Counted from the first letter of the stretch, positions 21,889-31,621 are shown. The stretch: DNA of 64,000 nucleotides from Providencia rettgeri (GCF_041075285.1 NZ_CP163512.1:434001-498000), one strand, 5' to 3'. Notes: generated by a model from the letters alone, not told the origin. Numbers and translations: made by a program.

Positions 21889-23076
21889 TTATTTAGACTT
21901 TTCTTCAGGTTTAGCCTGATTGTCTATGGATTGCGTTTCTAAGTTTGCTTCCTTAGGATTCACAACAATTCCTGGTTTGATTTTCTGTAAGCCAATGACG
22001 ACAACGCGATCACCTGCTTGTAGGCCATCTTTAATCAGCCATTTGTTGCCAACTGCTTGTCCAGCTTTAACCGTTCTGACTTCAATTTTATTCTCTGCGC
22101 CAACAACCATGACTTGAGAAGTACCTTGAGCAGTACGAGATAACCCTTGCTGAGGAACCAAAATTGCATTTTCAACAACGCCATCTTCTAAAATTGCACG
22201 GACAAACATTCCTGGAAGTAACTCTTTGTTCGGATTAGGGAAAACGGCTCTCATCGTGATGGAACCCGTGGTTTCATCAACGGTGACATCAGAGAACTCG
22301 AGTACACCTTTTTGTGCGTATTCTTGGCCATTGTTATTGATTAAACTAACAGGCGCTTGACCAGATTCTTTTAGCACAGCTCCTTTCGCTATCTCATTTT
22401 TTAGACGTAGGAAATCTTCGCTTGATTGCGTTACGTCAACATAGATAGGGTCAAGTTGCTGCACACGCATTAATTCGGTCGCTTGGCCTGCTGAGACTAA
22501 TGCGCCTTCAGTCACATTCGATTTACCAGTACGGCCACTGATTGGCGCAGTCACTTTGGTATAGTTCAGGTTGATACGTGCCGTTTCAACAGCTGCTTCC
22601 GCTGCTTTGACGGCAGCAAGTGCTTGAGCATAGGTTGAAGTCGCTTGGTCGTATTCTTGCTGACTAATGTAGTTCGTTCCTAACAATGGTTTATAACGCT
22701 TCACCGTCAGGGCCGCGATATTTGCATTGGCTTGCGCTTTTGCAAGTTCTGCTTTTGCACTGTCATAGGTTGCTTGGAAAGGCGCGGGATCAATTTGATA
22801 CAACGATGTTCCCGCTTCTACGTCGCTACCTTCTTTATAGTTCCTTTTTAAAATGATGCCGCTCACTTGTGGGCGAACCTCGGCAACGCGGAATGCAGAT
22901 GTACGGCCTGGTAACTCGGTCTTGAGAGTCAGAGGTTCGGCTTTCAGCGTAACAATTCCTACTTCAGGCGCCGGGCGTTCTCCGCCACCTTGTTGTTCTT
23001 CGTTACAACCTGACAAAGCTAAGCCACCTGAAAGAACCAACAGGGCCAGAGGTAACACCCCTCTGTTTTTTCGCAT
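21889..23076 (-). CDS. acrA: Efflux periplasmic adaptor lipoprotein AcrA
   Basis: Membrane-fusion protein that links AcrB to the outer-membrane channel. The 395 aa product has a lipoprotein signal with lipobox LSGC, so Cys24 should be acylated. Barrel-sandwich (lipoyl) halves flank an alpha-hairpin of about residues 95-170 (SAKAELAKAQANANIAAL and NYTKVTAPISGRTG). The C-terminal beta-barrel includes VPQQGLSRTAQG. It is first in the acrAB operon and divergent from acrR, which shares the operator at 23159-23182. Confidence 0.96.
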   Translation of the reverse strand: MRKNRGVLPLALLVLSGGLALSGCNEEQQGGGERPAPEVGIVTLKAEPLTLKTELPGRTSAFRVAEVRPQVSGIILKRNYKEGSDVEAGTSLYQIDPAPFQATYDSAKAELAKAQANANIAALTVKRYKPLLGTNYISQQEYDQATSTYAQALAAVKAAEAAVETARINLNYTKVTAPISGRTGKSNVTEGALVSAGQATELMRVQQLDPIYVDVTQSSEDFLRLKNEIAKGAVLKESGQAPVSLINNNGQEYAQKGVLEFSDVTVDETTGSITMRAVFPNPNKELLPGMFVRAILEDGVVENAILVPQQGLSRTAQGTSQVMVVGAENKIEVRTVKAGQAVGNKWLIKDGLQAGDRVVVIGLQKIKPGIVVNPKEANLETQSIDNQAKPEEKSK

Positions 23077-23158
23077 AAGTTAACCTCAATTAATCAATAT
23101 GAGTTCAAAACAAAAATAAGAAAAATAGTAAACAATATGATTTATCACTATGCTATAG

Positions 23159-23182
23159 TACAAACATACACGAATGTATGTA
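23159..23182. promoter_or_regulatory. AcrR operator in the acrA-acrR intergenic region
   Basis: TACAAACATACACGAATGTATGTA is an imperfect palindrome (ACATAC/GTATGT core) that closely matches the E. coli AcrR operator. It lies 29 bases before acrR and about 80 bases before acrA, placed to repress both divergent promoters. Confidence 0.85.
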
Positions 23183-23210
23183 AATCAGCTTTCGATAGAA
23201 ACGGGTCACA

Positions 23211-23861
23211 ATGGCACGAAAAACTAAACAACAGGCTGAAAAAACCCGCCAGGAAATAATAGAGGCTGCGATCAAAACATTCTCTGAGCGAGGGGTTTCA
23301 GCCACATCATTAGCCGATATTGCACAAGCAGCGGGGGTAACCCGAGGTGCAATATATTGGCATTTTAAAAATAAAGTTGATCTCTTTTATCAAGCTTGTG
23401 AGTTTGGTGATAACCAAATAATCCAAGCTGAAGAATATTATCGTTCTAAATATACCAATGATCCACTTTCAATACTAAGAGAATTATTAGTTTTTATTTT
23501 AACCGATTTTATCGATAACCCCAAAAATCGTGCGCTGATAGAAATTGTCTTTTCAAAATGTGAATTAGTGGGTGAAATGGCGGAATTAGTCGAGTTTAAA
23601 CGAACTAATTATGCAGCCAGTCAGTGCCGTATCGTTGATATTTTGCAAACCTGTATTGATGCAGGGCAATTGCCGCCAGACCTTAATGTTGAATGTGCAG
23701 CCATCATGATCCGTTCATTAGTCTCAGGTTTATTAGAAAACTGGTTATTACAATCCGATGATTTTAATATAAATCAACATACGATAACATTGGTAGATAC
23801 ACTATTAGAGACGTTAAAGTGTAATCCAGCAATACGCCTTAACCCCACTCAAATAAAATAG
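23211..23861 (+). CDS. acrR: TetR-family repressor AcrR
   Basis: Local repressor of acrAB and of itself, released by binding drug-like ligands. The 216 aa protein has an N-terminal TetR helix-turn-helix (VSATSLADIAQAAGVTRGAI, then YWHFKNKVDLF) and a variable ligand-binding C-terminal domain. It begins MARKTKQQAEKTR, as in AcrR. It is divergent from acrAB with the operator between them, and the ychN-like gene follows after 13 bases. Confidence 0.94.
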   Translation: MARKTKQQAEKTRQEIIEAAIKTFSERGVSATSLADIAQAAGVTRGAIYWHFKNKVDLFYQACEFGDNQIIQAEEYYRSKYTNDPLSILRELLVFILTDFIDNPKNRALIEIVFSKCELVGEMAELVEFKRTNYAASQCRIVDILQTCIDAGQLPPDLNVECAAIMIRSLVSGLLENWLLQSDDFNINQHTITLVDTLLETLKCNPAIRLNPTQIK

Positions 23862-23874
23862 ATCGGAGTAACAG

Positions 23875-24228
23875 ATGTCATCTATCCTAATTATCGCGAA
23901 TGGCGCACCTTATGGTAGCGAAACGTTATTTAACTCATTGCGCCTCGCTATCACGCTAAAAGAACAAAATTCAGATTTAGATTTAAAAATTTTCTTAATG
24001 TCTGACGCCGTCTCGGCGGGTTTAGCTGCTCAAAAACCGAAAGAAGGCTACAACCTTCAGCAAATGTTAGAAATTTTAACCGCTCAAGGTGTTCCTGTTA
24101 AATTATGTAAAACATGCACAGATGCACGTGGCATCAGTGAGTTAACTTTGGCTGATGGTGTGGAAGTTGGCACGTTAGTTGAGTTGGCTAGCTGGACATT
24201 AACATCAGATAAAGTCTTAACATTCTAA
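23875..24228 (+). CDS. ychN: DsrE-family protein YchN
   Basis: A 117 aa DsrE/DsrF-like protein of the sulfur-relay superfamily, same length as E. coli YchN and very similar by memory (ANGAPYGSETLFNSLRLAI, LFLMSDAV-type strand, KLCKTCTDARGIS, WTLTSDKVLTF). The KTC cysteine is in the position of the DsrE active cysteine. The family forms hexamers, but the cellular function is not established. It sits 13 bases after acrR with GGAG before the ATG, so it may be co-transcribed with acrR, unlike its location in E. coli. Confidence 0.88.
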   Translation: MSSILIIANGAPYGSETLFNSLRLAITLKEQNSDLDLKIFLMSDAVSAGLAAQKPKEGYNLQQMLEILTAQGVPVKLCKTCTDARGISELTLADGVEVGTLVELASWTLTSDKVLTF

Positions 24229-24260
24229 TATGTTGGTTTAGAATATCAGCCTAACTGTAT

Positions 24261-24292
24261 GTGCTGGTAGCGAGTTGCCAGCACTTTCTTTT
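24261..24292 (+). terminator. Intrinsic terminator after ychN
   Basis: GTGCTGG (24261-24267) pairs with CCAGCAC (24278-24284) and is followed by TTTCTTTT. Confidence 0.75.
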
Positions 24293-24346
24293 AATTAACG
24301 TCTGAGCAACAATATCAGAAATGATATGGGTGGGCATAAAGGTATT

Positions 24347-27300
24347 ATGATGGCAAAACAACAAAGGATAGAGCGGTATTTTATTAGCGCTGTGTTGTTA
24401 CTCGCAATGATATTTTTTTCTTACTCTGCATTTGCTATAACCCCCAATAACCTACCCAGTAAAAACGATATTAAAAATTCACTCACTGCATTAAGTAAAA
24501 AAAGTACCTTAAGTGAAGAAGACAAATTGGTGCGTGGGGACTTGGAAAAAACAGCCGATTTTTATAATGAGTTGGATAAATTAGAGCAAAGAACAGAAGA
24601 ACTGCAAAAGAAACTCAATCGGACCAATGAAGAATCAAGAATTGCTATTCAAGGTTTGCAACAAATCAGAAATGACAGCCAACAACAAGCTTCACAATTT
24701 GCAGAAAAGATAAAAAATAGTTCACTCTCTCAATTGGAAACGCTACAAGCAACCTATCTAGAAAACCTACAATCAGAACAAAACGACCTTGCGACCTATA
24801 ATAGTCAACTTATCGGTTTGCAAACCCAGCCAGAACGAGCGCAGGCAATGATGTTGGATAATGCGCGGCGATTGCAAGAAATACGCAATGAACTTAATAG
24901 CACACTCAATGATTCAGTAAGCTTGCGACCTTCGCAAGTTGATATGCTACAAATTGAACAATATCTTTTGCAGCAACAAAATGAATATCAAAAACGTATT
25001 TTACAAACGAATACCCAATTACAGGACGTTCTGCAAAAACAACGTGATTATACGGCTGCGTACATTGTGCAGCTTGAAGATCAAGTTCAACAGTTACAAG
25101 CTGCTATTAGCAATCGTCGCCTCGATGATTCTCAATCGACAGTACGCGAAGCATTAAATACCTCTGAGGCGGATATCCAAGCGCAACAAAATCCGATTAT
25201 AAAAAAAGAAATTGCGATAAATAATGCGCTGAGTGACAGGTTGATCCAAGTGACCGAAGAGAGCAACAAGCTGGTACAAAACGGCATCCGAGTAAAAGCG
25301 TGGTTAGAAAGAGCAACCCAGTCAGAGCGCAACTTAAAAGAGCAAATTAACGTTTTGCGTGGTAGTTTGTTGTTATCTCGTATCTTATTTCAGCAGCAAA
25401 TTGATTTACCACCGGACATTTTAACCAAAAATCTGCCCGTAACCATTGCCGATTTGCGCCTTGAACAATTTGATATTAATCAACAGCGTGATGCGTTGTA
25501 CCAACCTAATGATTACATTTTGGGTTTAGAGAGCCAGTTGGCCGTCAAAAGCGGGGAAGAGCAGGGCAATGATTCATTATTATCAAAGGAGGATAAAGCG
25601 GCCCTCACTAAACTTTTGGATGTTAGGCGTGGGCTGTTAGATGAACTGAATCAGCAGTTGGGGGGGCAAATATCTCAAGCGATTAATTTACAGCTAGATC
25701 AAAACCAATTGTTGAGTGTGGTAAGTTCCCTTGAAAATACCTTAGCTCAACAAATATTTTGGGTAAATAGTAATAAGCCGATGGATTTGGAATGGGTTAA
25801 AACATTCCCCGAAGCGGCGGCAGCTCAAATCAGCCGTTTTGATTTTAGTTTATCGTCCCGTAGTATTCAGCGCGGGCTAACGAATTCACTGTTAGTGGTG
25901 ATCCCACTGGTATTGATAGCGGTGATTTTTATCTGGTTTCATCGCAAAATTAATCGACGTTTACAAGAGATTGACCAACGCTTATCGAGCTTACGTAATG
26001 ACAGCGTGCTCAGTACACCGATTGCGCTATTGCTGACATTGATGCAAACTTTGCCTATCTCATTGTTGTTATTAGCGATAGGGTATTGGTTCTTAAAAAC
26101 AGGTAATGCTCAGGGACCATTCTTTTGGCAATTTTGCCAACAGCTTGCCATTTTTTGGGCTCTATTTGAGTTCACATTCCGTATCTTGAAGCCTCAAGGT
26201 ATTGCTCAGAAGCATTTTGGAATAGAAAAAGAAACGATATTACAAACCCGTCGTCGTATGTCGCGATTGTCCATTCCACTGATTCCATTAATCTTTTTTT
26301 CAACGTATGGTGTGATCAACCCGCTAAAAGTCTCAGAAGATGTGATTGGGCAATTAATTGTATTTGTTTCACTGTTTTTACTGTGTATTTTTACTGTGCC
26401 ATTTTGCAAACATGTTTGGCAAGAGAAAGGCAGCCATTTAACACGGACGATAGTGATCACGCTATTGACCTTCTCCCCGCTTATTTTAGTCGGGCTGATG
26501 ATGGCGGGGTATTATTACACCACGCTGCGCTTAGCAAACCGTTGGCTTGATAGCTTGTATTTATTATTGCTTTGGTACATCACATACAGTACTTGTTTGC
26601 GCGGCTTGACGCTGGTAGCTCGCAAATTGGCATACCAACGCGCAGTGGAACGTCGTGAAGCATTAAGGCAAGAAAGGCAAGAACAGCAGGAAGACGCTGA
26701 AAATGAGCCAATCAAAGAACCGCCGATGACCATTGAGTTAATCAGCCAGCAATCTTTACGCCTAACAACGATGGTACTGTTTATCATTTTTGCACTGGCA
26801 TTTTATGGTATTTGGTCTGATTTTATTACGATTTTCTCGTTTTTGGATAGTGTGGAACTGTGGCGCTATGCCGATGTTTCCCCTGAAGGTAGTAATATCC
26901 TTCGATCCGTGACATTGGCAAATCTTATTTTAGCGGCGGTGATTATTATTGTTGCGTGGGTGATGACGCGTAATCTACCCGGGCTGTTAGAAGTACTGGT
27001 TTTATCAAGGCTTAAATTGAGGCAAGGATCAACCTATGCAATTACCACAATACTGACTTATATTATTGTTGGCATTGGGGCAATTGCCTCGCTTGGCATG
27101 ATAGGTGTGACTTGGAACAAGCTACAATGGTTAGCTGCGGCTTTAACGGTTGGGTTAGGGTTTGGTTTACAAGAAATTTTTGCAAACTTTGTCTCGGGGA
27201 TCATTCTTCTATTCGAAAGGCCGATCCGTATTGGTGATACGGTAACCATTGGGACATATTCAGGTACTGTTAGCAAAATTCGTATTCGTGCGACAACGAT

Positions 27301-27748
27301 TGTCGATTTCGATCGTAAAGAAGTGATCATCCCCAATAAGGCTTTTGTGACAGAACGGCTGATCAACTGGTCTCTTTCAGATACCGTCACGCGGATCACC
27401 ATTTCGCTAGGCGTCGCATACGGCTCAGATCTGGATAAAGTGAAACGCGTATTGCTTTTAGCGGCGACCAGTAATAGCAAAGTGATGACTGAGCCTGCTC
27501 CGAGTGTCTATTTCACTACATTTGGCGCGAGTACATTAGATCATGAACTGCGCTTCTATGTGCGCCAAATTGGTGATCGTAGCGTGACCAGTGATGAGGT
27601 GAATCGAGCAATAGATAGACTGTGTAGAGAAAACGGCATTGATATCGCCTTTAATCAGCTAGAAGTTCACCTGCACAATAATAAAGGGGAAGAGATACAG
27701 GAAGTGCAACGCTCCCCGAAACAAAACGGTCAAGAAAGCGAAAAATAA
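24347..27748 (+). CDS. mscK: Potassium-dependent mechanosensitive channel MscK
   Basis: Large MscS-superfamily channel in the inner membrane that opens under osmotic downshock, gated by external K+. The product is about 1133 aa (E. coli 1120). It has a signal peptide ending near AFA, a long periplasmic coiled-coil-rich domain to about residue 480, many membrane segments, then the MscS pore and beta domain (VGLGFGLQEIFANFVSGIIL, FERPIRIGDTVTIG) near the C-terminus. ATG codons at 24347 and 24350 both lie just after an AAAGG; a further ATG at 24326 has no good ribosome site. It is placed between acrR-ychN and rsmS-priC as in E. coli. Confidence 0.94.
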   Translation: MMAKQQRIERYFISAVLLLAMIFFSYSAFAITPNNLPSKNDIKNSLTALSKKSTLSEEDKLVRGDLEKTADFYNELDKLEQRTEELQKKLNRTNEESRIAIQGLQQIRNDSQQQASQFAEKIKNSSLSQLETLQATYLENLQSEQNDLATYNSQLIGLQTQPERAQAMMLDNARRLQEIRNELNSTLNDSVSLRPSQVDMLQIEQYLLQQQNEYQKRILQTNTQLQDVLQKQRDYTAAYIVQLEDQVQQLQAAISNRRLDDSQSTVREALNTSEADIQAQQNPIIKKEIAINNALSDRLIQVTEESNKLVQNGIRVKAWLERATQSERNLKEQINVLRGSLLLSRILFQQQIDLPPDILTKNLPVTIADLRLEQFDINQQRDALYQPNDYILGLESQLAVKSGEEQGNDSLLSKEDKAALTKLLDVRRGLLDELNQQLGGQISQAINLQLDQNQLLSVVSSLENTLAQQIFWVNSNKPMDLEWVKTFPEAAAAQISRFDFSLSSRSIQRGLTNSLLVVIPLVLIAVIFIWFHRKINRRLQEIDQRLSSLRNDSVLSTPIALLLTLMQTLPISLLLLAIGYWFLKTGNAQGPFFWQFCQQLAIFWALFEFTFRILKPQGIAQKHFGIEKETILQTRRRMSRLSIPLIPLIFFSTYGVINPLKVSEDVIGQLIVFVSLFLLCIFTVPFCKHVWQEKGSHLTRTIVITLLTFSPLILVGLMMAGYYYTTLRLANRWLDSLYLLLLWYITYSTCLRGLTLVARKLAYQRAVERREALRQERQEQQEDAENEPIKEPPMTIELISQQSLRLTTMVLFIIFALAFYGIWSDFITIFSFLDSVELWRYADVSPEGSNILRSVTLANLILAAVIIIVAWVMTRNLPGLLEVLVLSRLKLRQGSTYAITTILTYIIVGIGAIASLGMIGVTWNKLQWLAAALTVGLGFGLQEIFANFVSGIILLFERPIRIGDTVTIGTYSGTVSKIRIRATTIVDFDRKEVIIPNKAFVTERLINWSLSDTVTRITISLGVAYGSDLDKVKRVLLLAATSNSKVMTEPAPSVYFTTFGASTLDHELRFYVRQIGDRSVTSDEVNRAIDRLCRENGIDIAFNQLEVHLHNNKGEEIQEVQRSPKQNGQESEK

Positions 27749-27928
27749 TTAGGGTTCTTCAAAGCAAGTGATTGCTACCGCTTGCTTTTGTTGTTTTAAA
27801 ATATAATCATTTTTAACAATATCAAGGGCTTTAAGAACAATATCAGTGTCGATATCTGAGGTTTCTAATAAATAAATTAAGTCAACGGCCAGTTGTGTTT
27901 CGAGAGGGGCGTCTTTAAGTGAGTCCAT
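27749..27928 (-). CDS. rsmS: Small protein RsmS (YbaM)
   Basis: A 59-codon gene read directly from the sequence. It begins [20 protein letters not shown] and contains [16 protein letters not shown], matching E. coli YbaM in its DVKLAVDLI and VLRALDIVKRDYEKK blocks. The family is named RsmS from its role in regulating secondary metabolites or exoenzymes in Pectobacterium; the mechanism is unclear. AAAGGAG precedes the ATG. It is followed upstream by priC on the same strand, as in E. coli. Its stop codon is immediately adjacent to the mscK stop on the other strand. Confidence 0.88.
   Translation of the reverse strand: MDSLKDAPLETQLAVDLIYLLETSDIDTDIVLKALDIVKNDYILKQQKQAVAITCFEEP
27761..27798 (+). 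terminator. Probable mscK terminator inside the rsmS 3' end
   Basis: AAAGCAAG (27761-27768) pairs with CTTGCTTT (27781-27788), followed by the T-rich TTGTTGTTTT. It lies within the antisense rsmS coding region. Confidence 0.6.
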
Positions 27929-27957
27929 TCGTACTCCTTTTTACTTTGTGTATATTG

Positions 27958-28506
27958 TTATTCAATGTATTGATTTTCTTTATGTTCTATCGCTTTTTCA
28001 ATGCGTAAAAGAGCTTGGCGGCAACGGTACAAACGACCTGCTAATGTCGCAAGATCTTTTTGGCATTGGTGTTGCAAACGGGAGTCCGTTAGCGTGGATA
28101 GCTGGAGCTCTTTTTCACTGACCATGGCTTGTAAACGGCGCTCATAATCTTGGTGTTGTGATAAACGTTCATATAAATCAATCTGTTCCTTTTTCTTAGT
28201 AAAGGATGATTCCTTTTCACGTAATGATTGAGTTGAAATTTCGCGGGAAATCGCCTGTATTTGGTGAACAATTTTTTCGGTAAGGAAATTCACTTGTTCT
28301 GTGTGGTTGAGCGTGACACTATGGCACAGTTGTTGGTAAAGGTTATTTAACTCTTTTTGGCAGTCCACTAAGCGCGTTGATTTATGGCTAAACAATTGCA
28401 TATCAAAACGGGAATGGGAAAATTCGTTATCTTTAATGGGAGCAATACGGGTATCTAGCTCGTCAATTTGTTTTTTTAACGCATCTAATAAAGCTGGTAT
28501 TTTCAT
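27958..28506 (-). CDS. priC: Primosomal replication protein PriC
   Basis: Replication-restart factor that loads DnaB at stalled forks with gapped leading strands. The product is 182 aa, compared with 175 in E. coli. Shared features by eye are the SRFD...LF block near residue 35, AISREIS..SLRE, HQDYERRL.AMV and the C-terminal RLYRCRQALLRIE. It is basic and mostly helical. It sits between rsmS and the divergent apt; the ybaN gene that follows priC in E. coli is absent. The ribosome site is weak. Confidence 0.88.
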   Translation of the reverse strand: MKIPALLDALKKQIDELDTRIAPIKDNEFSHSRFDMQLFSHKSTRLVDCQKELNNLYQQLCHSVTLNHTEQVNFLTEKIVHQIQAISREISTQSLREKESSFTKKKEQIDLYERLSQHQDYERRLQAMVSEKELQLSTLTDSRLQHQCQKDLATLAGRLYRCRQALLRIEKAIEHKENQYIE

Positions 28507-28648
28507 TTTTTGTTCCCATTAAATGTGAAAAATCGCGTATAATTGATATTCAGCAACAAAACTCACTGCAAATAGACGGCTGCTTATTGCATTTTTATGG
28601 TACTTTACATAGATTCTACACTTTCGTGTTTACTACATGGCTTTTATT

Positions 28649-29200
28649 ATGACCGCTAAAGAGCAACAACTGCAATTGATTAAAGAAAGTATCGCATCTA
28701 TTCAAGATTATCCCATTAAAGGTGTGATCTTCCGTGACATTACGACTTTGTTAAATAATCCTGCTGCATATCAAGCAACAATTGATATGTTAGTTGAACA
28801 TTATCAAAACAAAGGTGTCACTAAAATTGTAGGCACTGAAGCGCGTGGTTTTCTATTCGGCGCACCAGTAGCATTACGTTTAGGCGTCGGATTTGTTCCT
28901 GTTCGTAAAAAAGGGAAATTACCGCGTGAAGTATTAAGTATGACTTACGATCTTGAGTATGGCACTGACACACTTGAGATCCACAAAGACAGTATTTGCC
29001 CTGAAGATAACGTGCTAGTAGTTGATGATCTGCTGGCAACAGGGGGAACGATTGAAGCGACTGTTAAAATGATCAAACAACTCGGCGCAAAAGTCGTTGA
29101 AGCAGCATTTATCATCAGCTTGCCTGATCTTGGTGGTGTTGAACGCTTACAAAAAGAAGGCGTTTCTTCATATAGCCTTGTTGAATTTCCGGGCCACTAA
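28649..29200 (+). CDS. apt: Adenine phosphoribosyltransferase
   Basis: Salvages adenine to AMP with PRPP. The 183 aa product is identical in length to E. coli Apt. The PRPP-binding motif is [13 protein letters not shown], with [14 protein letters not shown] and [11 protein letters not shown] upstream. The ATG at 28649 (MTAKEQQLQ) is preferred over an upstream in-frame ATG at 28637 by alignment; neither has a strong ribosome site. It precedes dnaX as in E. coli. Confidence 0.96.
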   Translation: MTAKEQQLQLIKESIASIQDYPIKGVIFRDITTLLNNPAAYQATIDMLVEHYQNKGVTKIVGTEARGFLFGAPVALRLGVGFVPVRKKGKLPREVLSMTYDLEYGTDTLEIHKDSICPEDNVLVVDDLLATGGTIEATVKMIKQLGAKVVEAAFIISLPDLGGVERLQKEGVSSYSLVEFPGH

Positions 29201-29220
29201 TCGTTATTTTTCCCCTATTC

Positions 29221-29258
29221 CTATCACAGTCTCGCCGTAAGGGTTGAGGCTGTGATAG
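29221..29258 (+). other. Hairpin between apt and dnaX
   Basis: CTATCACAG (29221-29229) and CTGTGATAG (29250-29258) form a 9-bp stem extended by CTC/GAG. There is no T tract, so it is a possible processing or attenuation structure rather than a clear terminator. Confidence 0.5.
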
Positions 29259-29311
29259 CATGTACTATGATTATATTTATTCACGTATCATGTTAAATTA
29301 CTGTGGGAACC

Positions 29312-31243
29312 ATGAGCTATCAGGTACTTGCCCGTAAGTGGCGACCTCAAAAATTTTCAGACGTTGTTGGTCAACAACATGTCTTGACTGCACTTGCTAA
29401 TGGGTTGGCGCATCAGCGGCTTCATCACGCCTATCTTTTTTCGGGTACCCGAGGTGTTGGGAAAACCACGATAGCCCGTCTTTTTGCCAAAGGTCTTAAT
29501 TGCGAAACGGGGATTACGGCAACTCCCTGTGGCCAGTGTGCAAACTGCCTCGAAATTGAACAAGGTCGCTTTGTTGACCTGATTGAAATTGATGCGGCCT
29601 CACGCACTAAGGTTGAAGATACTCGTGAATTATTGGATAACGTCCAATATGCTCCAGCGCGTGGACGCTTCAAAGTCTATTTGATTGACGAAGTCCACAT
29701 GCTTTCTCGCCATAGTTTTAATGCGTTATTAAAAACCCTTGAAGAACCGCCTGAGCACGTTAAATTTTTATTGGCAACGACAGATCCACAAAAATTACCT
29801 GTGACGATTTTATCGCGCTGCTTACAGTTTCATCTGAAAGCATTGGATGTGACTCAAATCAGTGATCAGTTGGATGTGATCCTCAATGCTGAAAATATTG
29901 AGCATGATCTGCGCGCTCGCCAATTAATCGCCCGGGCTGCTGATGGTAGCTTGCGTGATGCTTTAAGCTTAACTGACCAAGCGATTGCGATGGGTCAAGG
30001 GAAAGTGACAGCGAGCGTGGTTAGCCAAATGTTAGGCACATTGGATGACGAACAGCCGCTAGCGATTATTGAAGCCCTCGTGAGAGCCGATAGCATTGCT
30101 GTGATGGCTCAAGTGGAGCAAGCGGCGAGTCGTGGAGCCGATTGGGAAAATTTATTAGTTGAAATTTTATCACAGTTACATCGTATCGCGATGATACAAC
30201 TGCTGCCTGCGGAACAAGAAACTGACCCCTCGTCGACGGAAGGGCGTTTACGGCAAGTGGCTAGGGTGGTTTCCCCCGCTGATCTGCAACTTTTTTATCA
30301 AACACTGTTGGTGGGGAGAAAAGAGCTTCCGTATGCGCCTGAGCGGCGTATGGGCGTTGAAATGACGTTGTTGCGTGCGTTAGCTTTTCACCCAAAGCGT
30401 GTGATTGAAGACATTGAACCCCCTCCTAGAATGGTGCAGCAGACGACAGTTGCGAGTCAGCCCGCTGCTCAACAACGTGTTGCACCACAAATGCCACGTC
30501 CAGAAAATTTGCCAGATAACAGCCCAACAGCGCAATTGTTGAAAGCTAGGCAGGCGCTACAAGCACCACAAAGTGAGGATCCTAGCCCAAAAAAGGCTAA
30601 ACCGGTGACGCCTGAAAGGGCTAAGCCGGCGGCATCAGCACTTGAACGGCTGGCCGCCGTGACCAGTAAACATCAAAAAAATGTGGAAAACCGAGCCTCT
30701 CAGCCTGCGAAACCGGAAAAACCGCAACAGTATCAGTGGAAGCCTCAGAACGCAGCCGCCATGGCTGAGAAAGAGGCGATAACAACGCCAAAGGAAATTA
30801 AAGAGGCGCTTGAATACGAGAAAACCCCTGAGCTGGCGGTGAAAATTATCGAAGAAGGACGCGAACGAGATAGTTGGTCAGGTAAAATTGCACAATTAAA
30901 AATTCCTAAGCTAGTTGAACAATTAGCTTTGAATTCATATATCGAAGAATTAAGTGAATCGCAAATTGTTTTGCATTTACGTTCTGCTCAGAAACACCTT
31001 GATAAACCAGCGGCTCATAAAGCCCTGGAAGAGGCTCTGAGCGAATTATATGGTCGTACTGTTGAACTGAAAATCGTTCACGATGATAATAGCGAGGTGA
31101 AAACCCCGCTGGAATGGCGACAGGCGATTTATGAAGAAAAGCTGGCGCAAGCTCGTCAGTCTATTATTGCGGATAAAACGATTCAAAAACTGCGCTCAAT
31201 GTTTGATGCACAGTTGGATGAAGAGAGTATTCGCCCCGTTTAA
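29312..31243 (+). CDS. dnaX: DNA polymerase III subunits tau and gamma
   Basis: Clamp-loader ATPase and replisome organiser. The 643 aa tau form matches E. coli in length. It has the AAA+ P-loop GTRGVGKTTIARL, a four-cysteine zinc module (CETGITATPCGQCANC), the DEVHML Walker B and the SRC sensor. The proline- and lysine-rich hinge and C-terminal tau domains IV-V follow. MSYQVLARKWRP fixes the start at 29312. A programmed -1 slippery site at 30589-30595 should give a 429 aa gamma form. Confidence 0.97.
   Translation: MSYQVLARKWRPQKFSDVVGQQHVLTALANGLAHQRLHHAYLFSGTRGVGKTTIARLFAKGLNCETGITATPCGQCANCLEIEQGRFVDLIEIDAASRTKVEDTRELLDNVQYAPARGRFKVYLIDEVHMLSRHSFNALLKTLEEPPEHVKFLLATTDPQKLPVTILSRCLQFHLKALDVTQISDQLDVILNAENIEHDLRARQLIARAADGSLRDALSLTDQAIAMGQGKVTASVVSQMLGTLDDEQPLAIIEALVRADSIAVMAQVEQAASRGADWENLLVEILSQLHRIAMIQLLPAEQETDPSSTEGRLRQVARVVSPADLQLFYQTLLVGRKELPYAPERRMGVEMTLLRALAFHPKRVIEDIEPPPRMVQQTTVASQPAAQQRVAPQMPRPENLPDNSPTAQLLKARQALQAPQSEDPSPKKAKPVTPERAKPAASALERLAAVTSKHQKNVENRASQPAKPEKPQQYQWKPQNAAAMAEKEAITTPKEIKEALEYEKTPELAVKIIEEGRERDSWSGKIAQLKIPKLVEQLALNSYIEELSESQIVLHLRSAQKHLDKPAAHKALEEALSELYGRTVELKIVHDDNSEVKTPLEWRQAIYEEKLAQARQSIIADKTIQKLRSMFDAQLDEESIRPV
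30589..30600 (+). promoter_or_regulatory. Programmed -1 frameshift site producing DnaX gamma
   Basis: The heptamer A AAA AAG is in the correct phase (codons 426-428 read CCA AAA AAG). After a -1 slip the next codons are GGC and TAA (30598-30600), so gamma would end after 429 residues. A Shine-Dalgarno-like GAGG lies about 12 bases upstream and CCGG-rich inverted sequence lies downstream. The layout is the same as E. coli dnaX, where the slip yields a 431 aa gamma. Confidence 0.88.
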
Positions 31244-31291
31244 CGCTACAGTCTCATTATTAAGCTGTAGCCTCAGTTGTGAGAGATAACT

Positions 31292-31621
31292 ATGTTTGGT
31301 AAAGGTGGATTGGGTAACCTGATGAAACAGGCCCAGCAAATGCAAGACAAAATGCAAAAAATTCAGGAAGAAATCGCCAACTTAGAAGCGACGGGTGAAT
31401 CAGGCGCGGGTTTGGTCAAAGTCACTATTAATGGTTCACACAACTGCCGTCGCGTGGAAATTGATCCTAGCCTGCTCGAAGATGACAAAGAAATGCTGGA
31501 AGATTTAATCGCTGCGGCATTTAACGATGCAGCACGCCGCATTGAAGAAACACAGAAAGAAAAAATGGCGAGTGTTTCCAGCGGCATGCAATTACCGCCA
31601 GGCTTTAAGATGCCATTCTAA
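31292..31621 (+). CDS. ybaB: Nucleoid-associated protein YbaB
   Basis: A 109 aa YbaB/EbfC-family DNA-binding protein that forms tweezer-shaped dimers. It begins [21 protein letters not shown] with the usual helical N-terminus and has [20 protein letters not shown] in the core. Its TAA overlaps the recR ATG (TAATG), giving translational coupling in the conserved dnaX-ybaB-recR operon. Confidence 0.95.
   Translation: MFGKGGLGNLMKQAQQMQDKMQKIQEEIANLEATGESGAGLVKVTINGSHNCRRVEIDPSLLEDDKEMLEDLIAAAFNDAARRIEETQKEKMASVSSGMQLPPGFKMPF

Noticed and set aside
27058..27480. 140-codon open frame antisense to mscK
   Set aside because: It mirrors the conserved MscS domain of mscK on the other strand and is a shadow frame.
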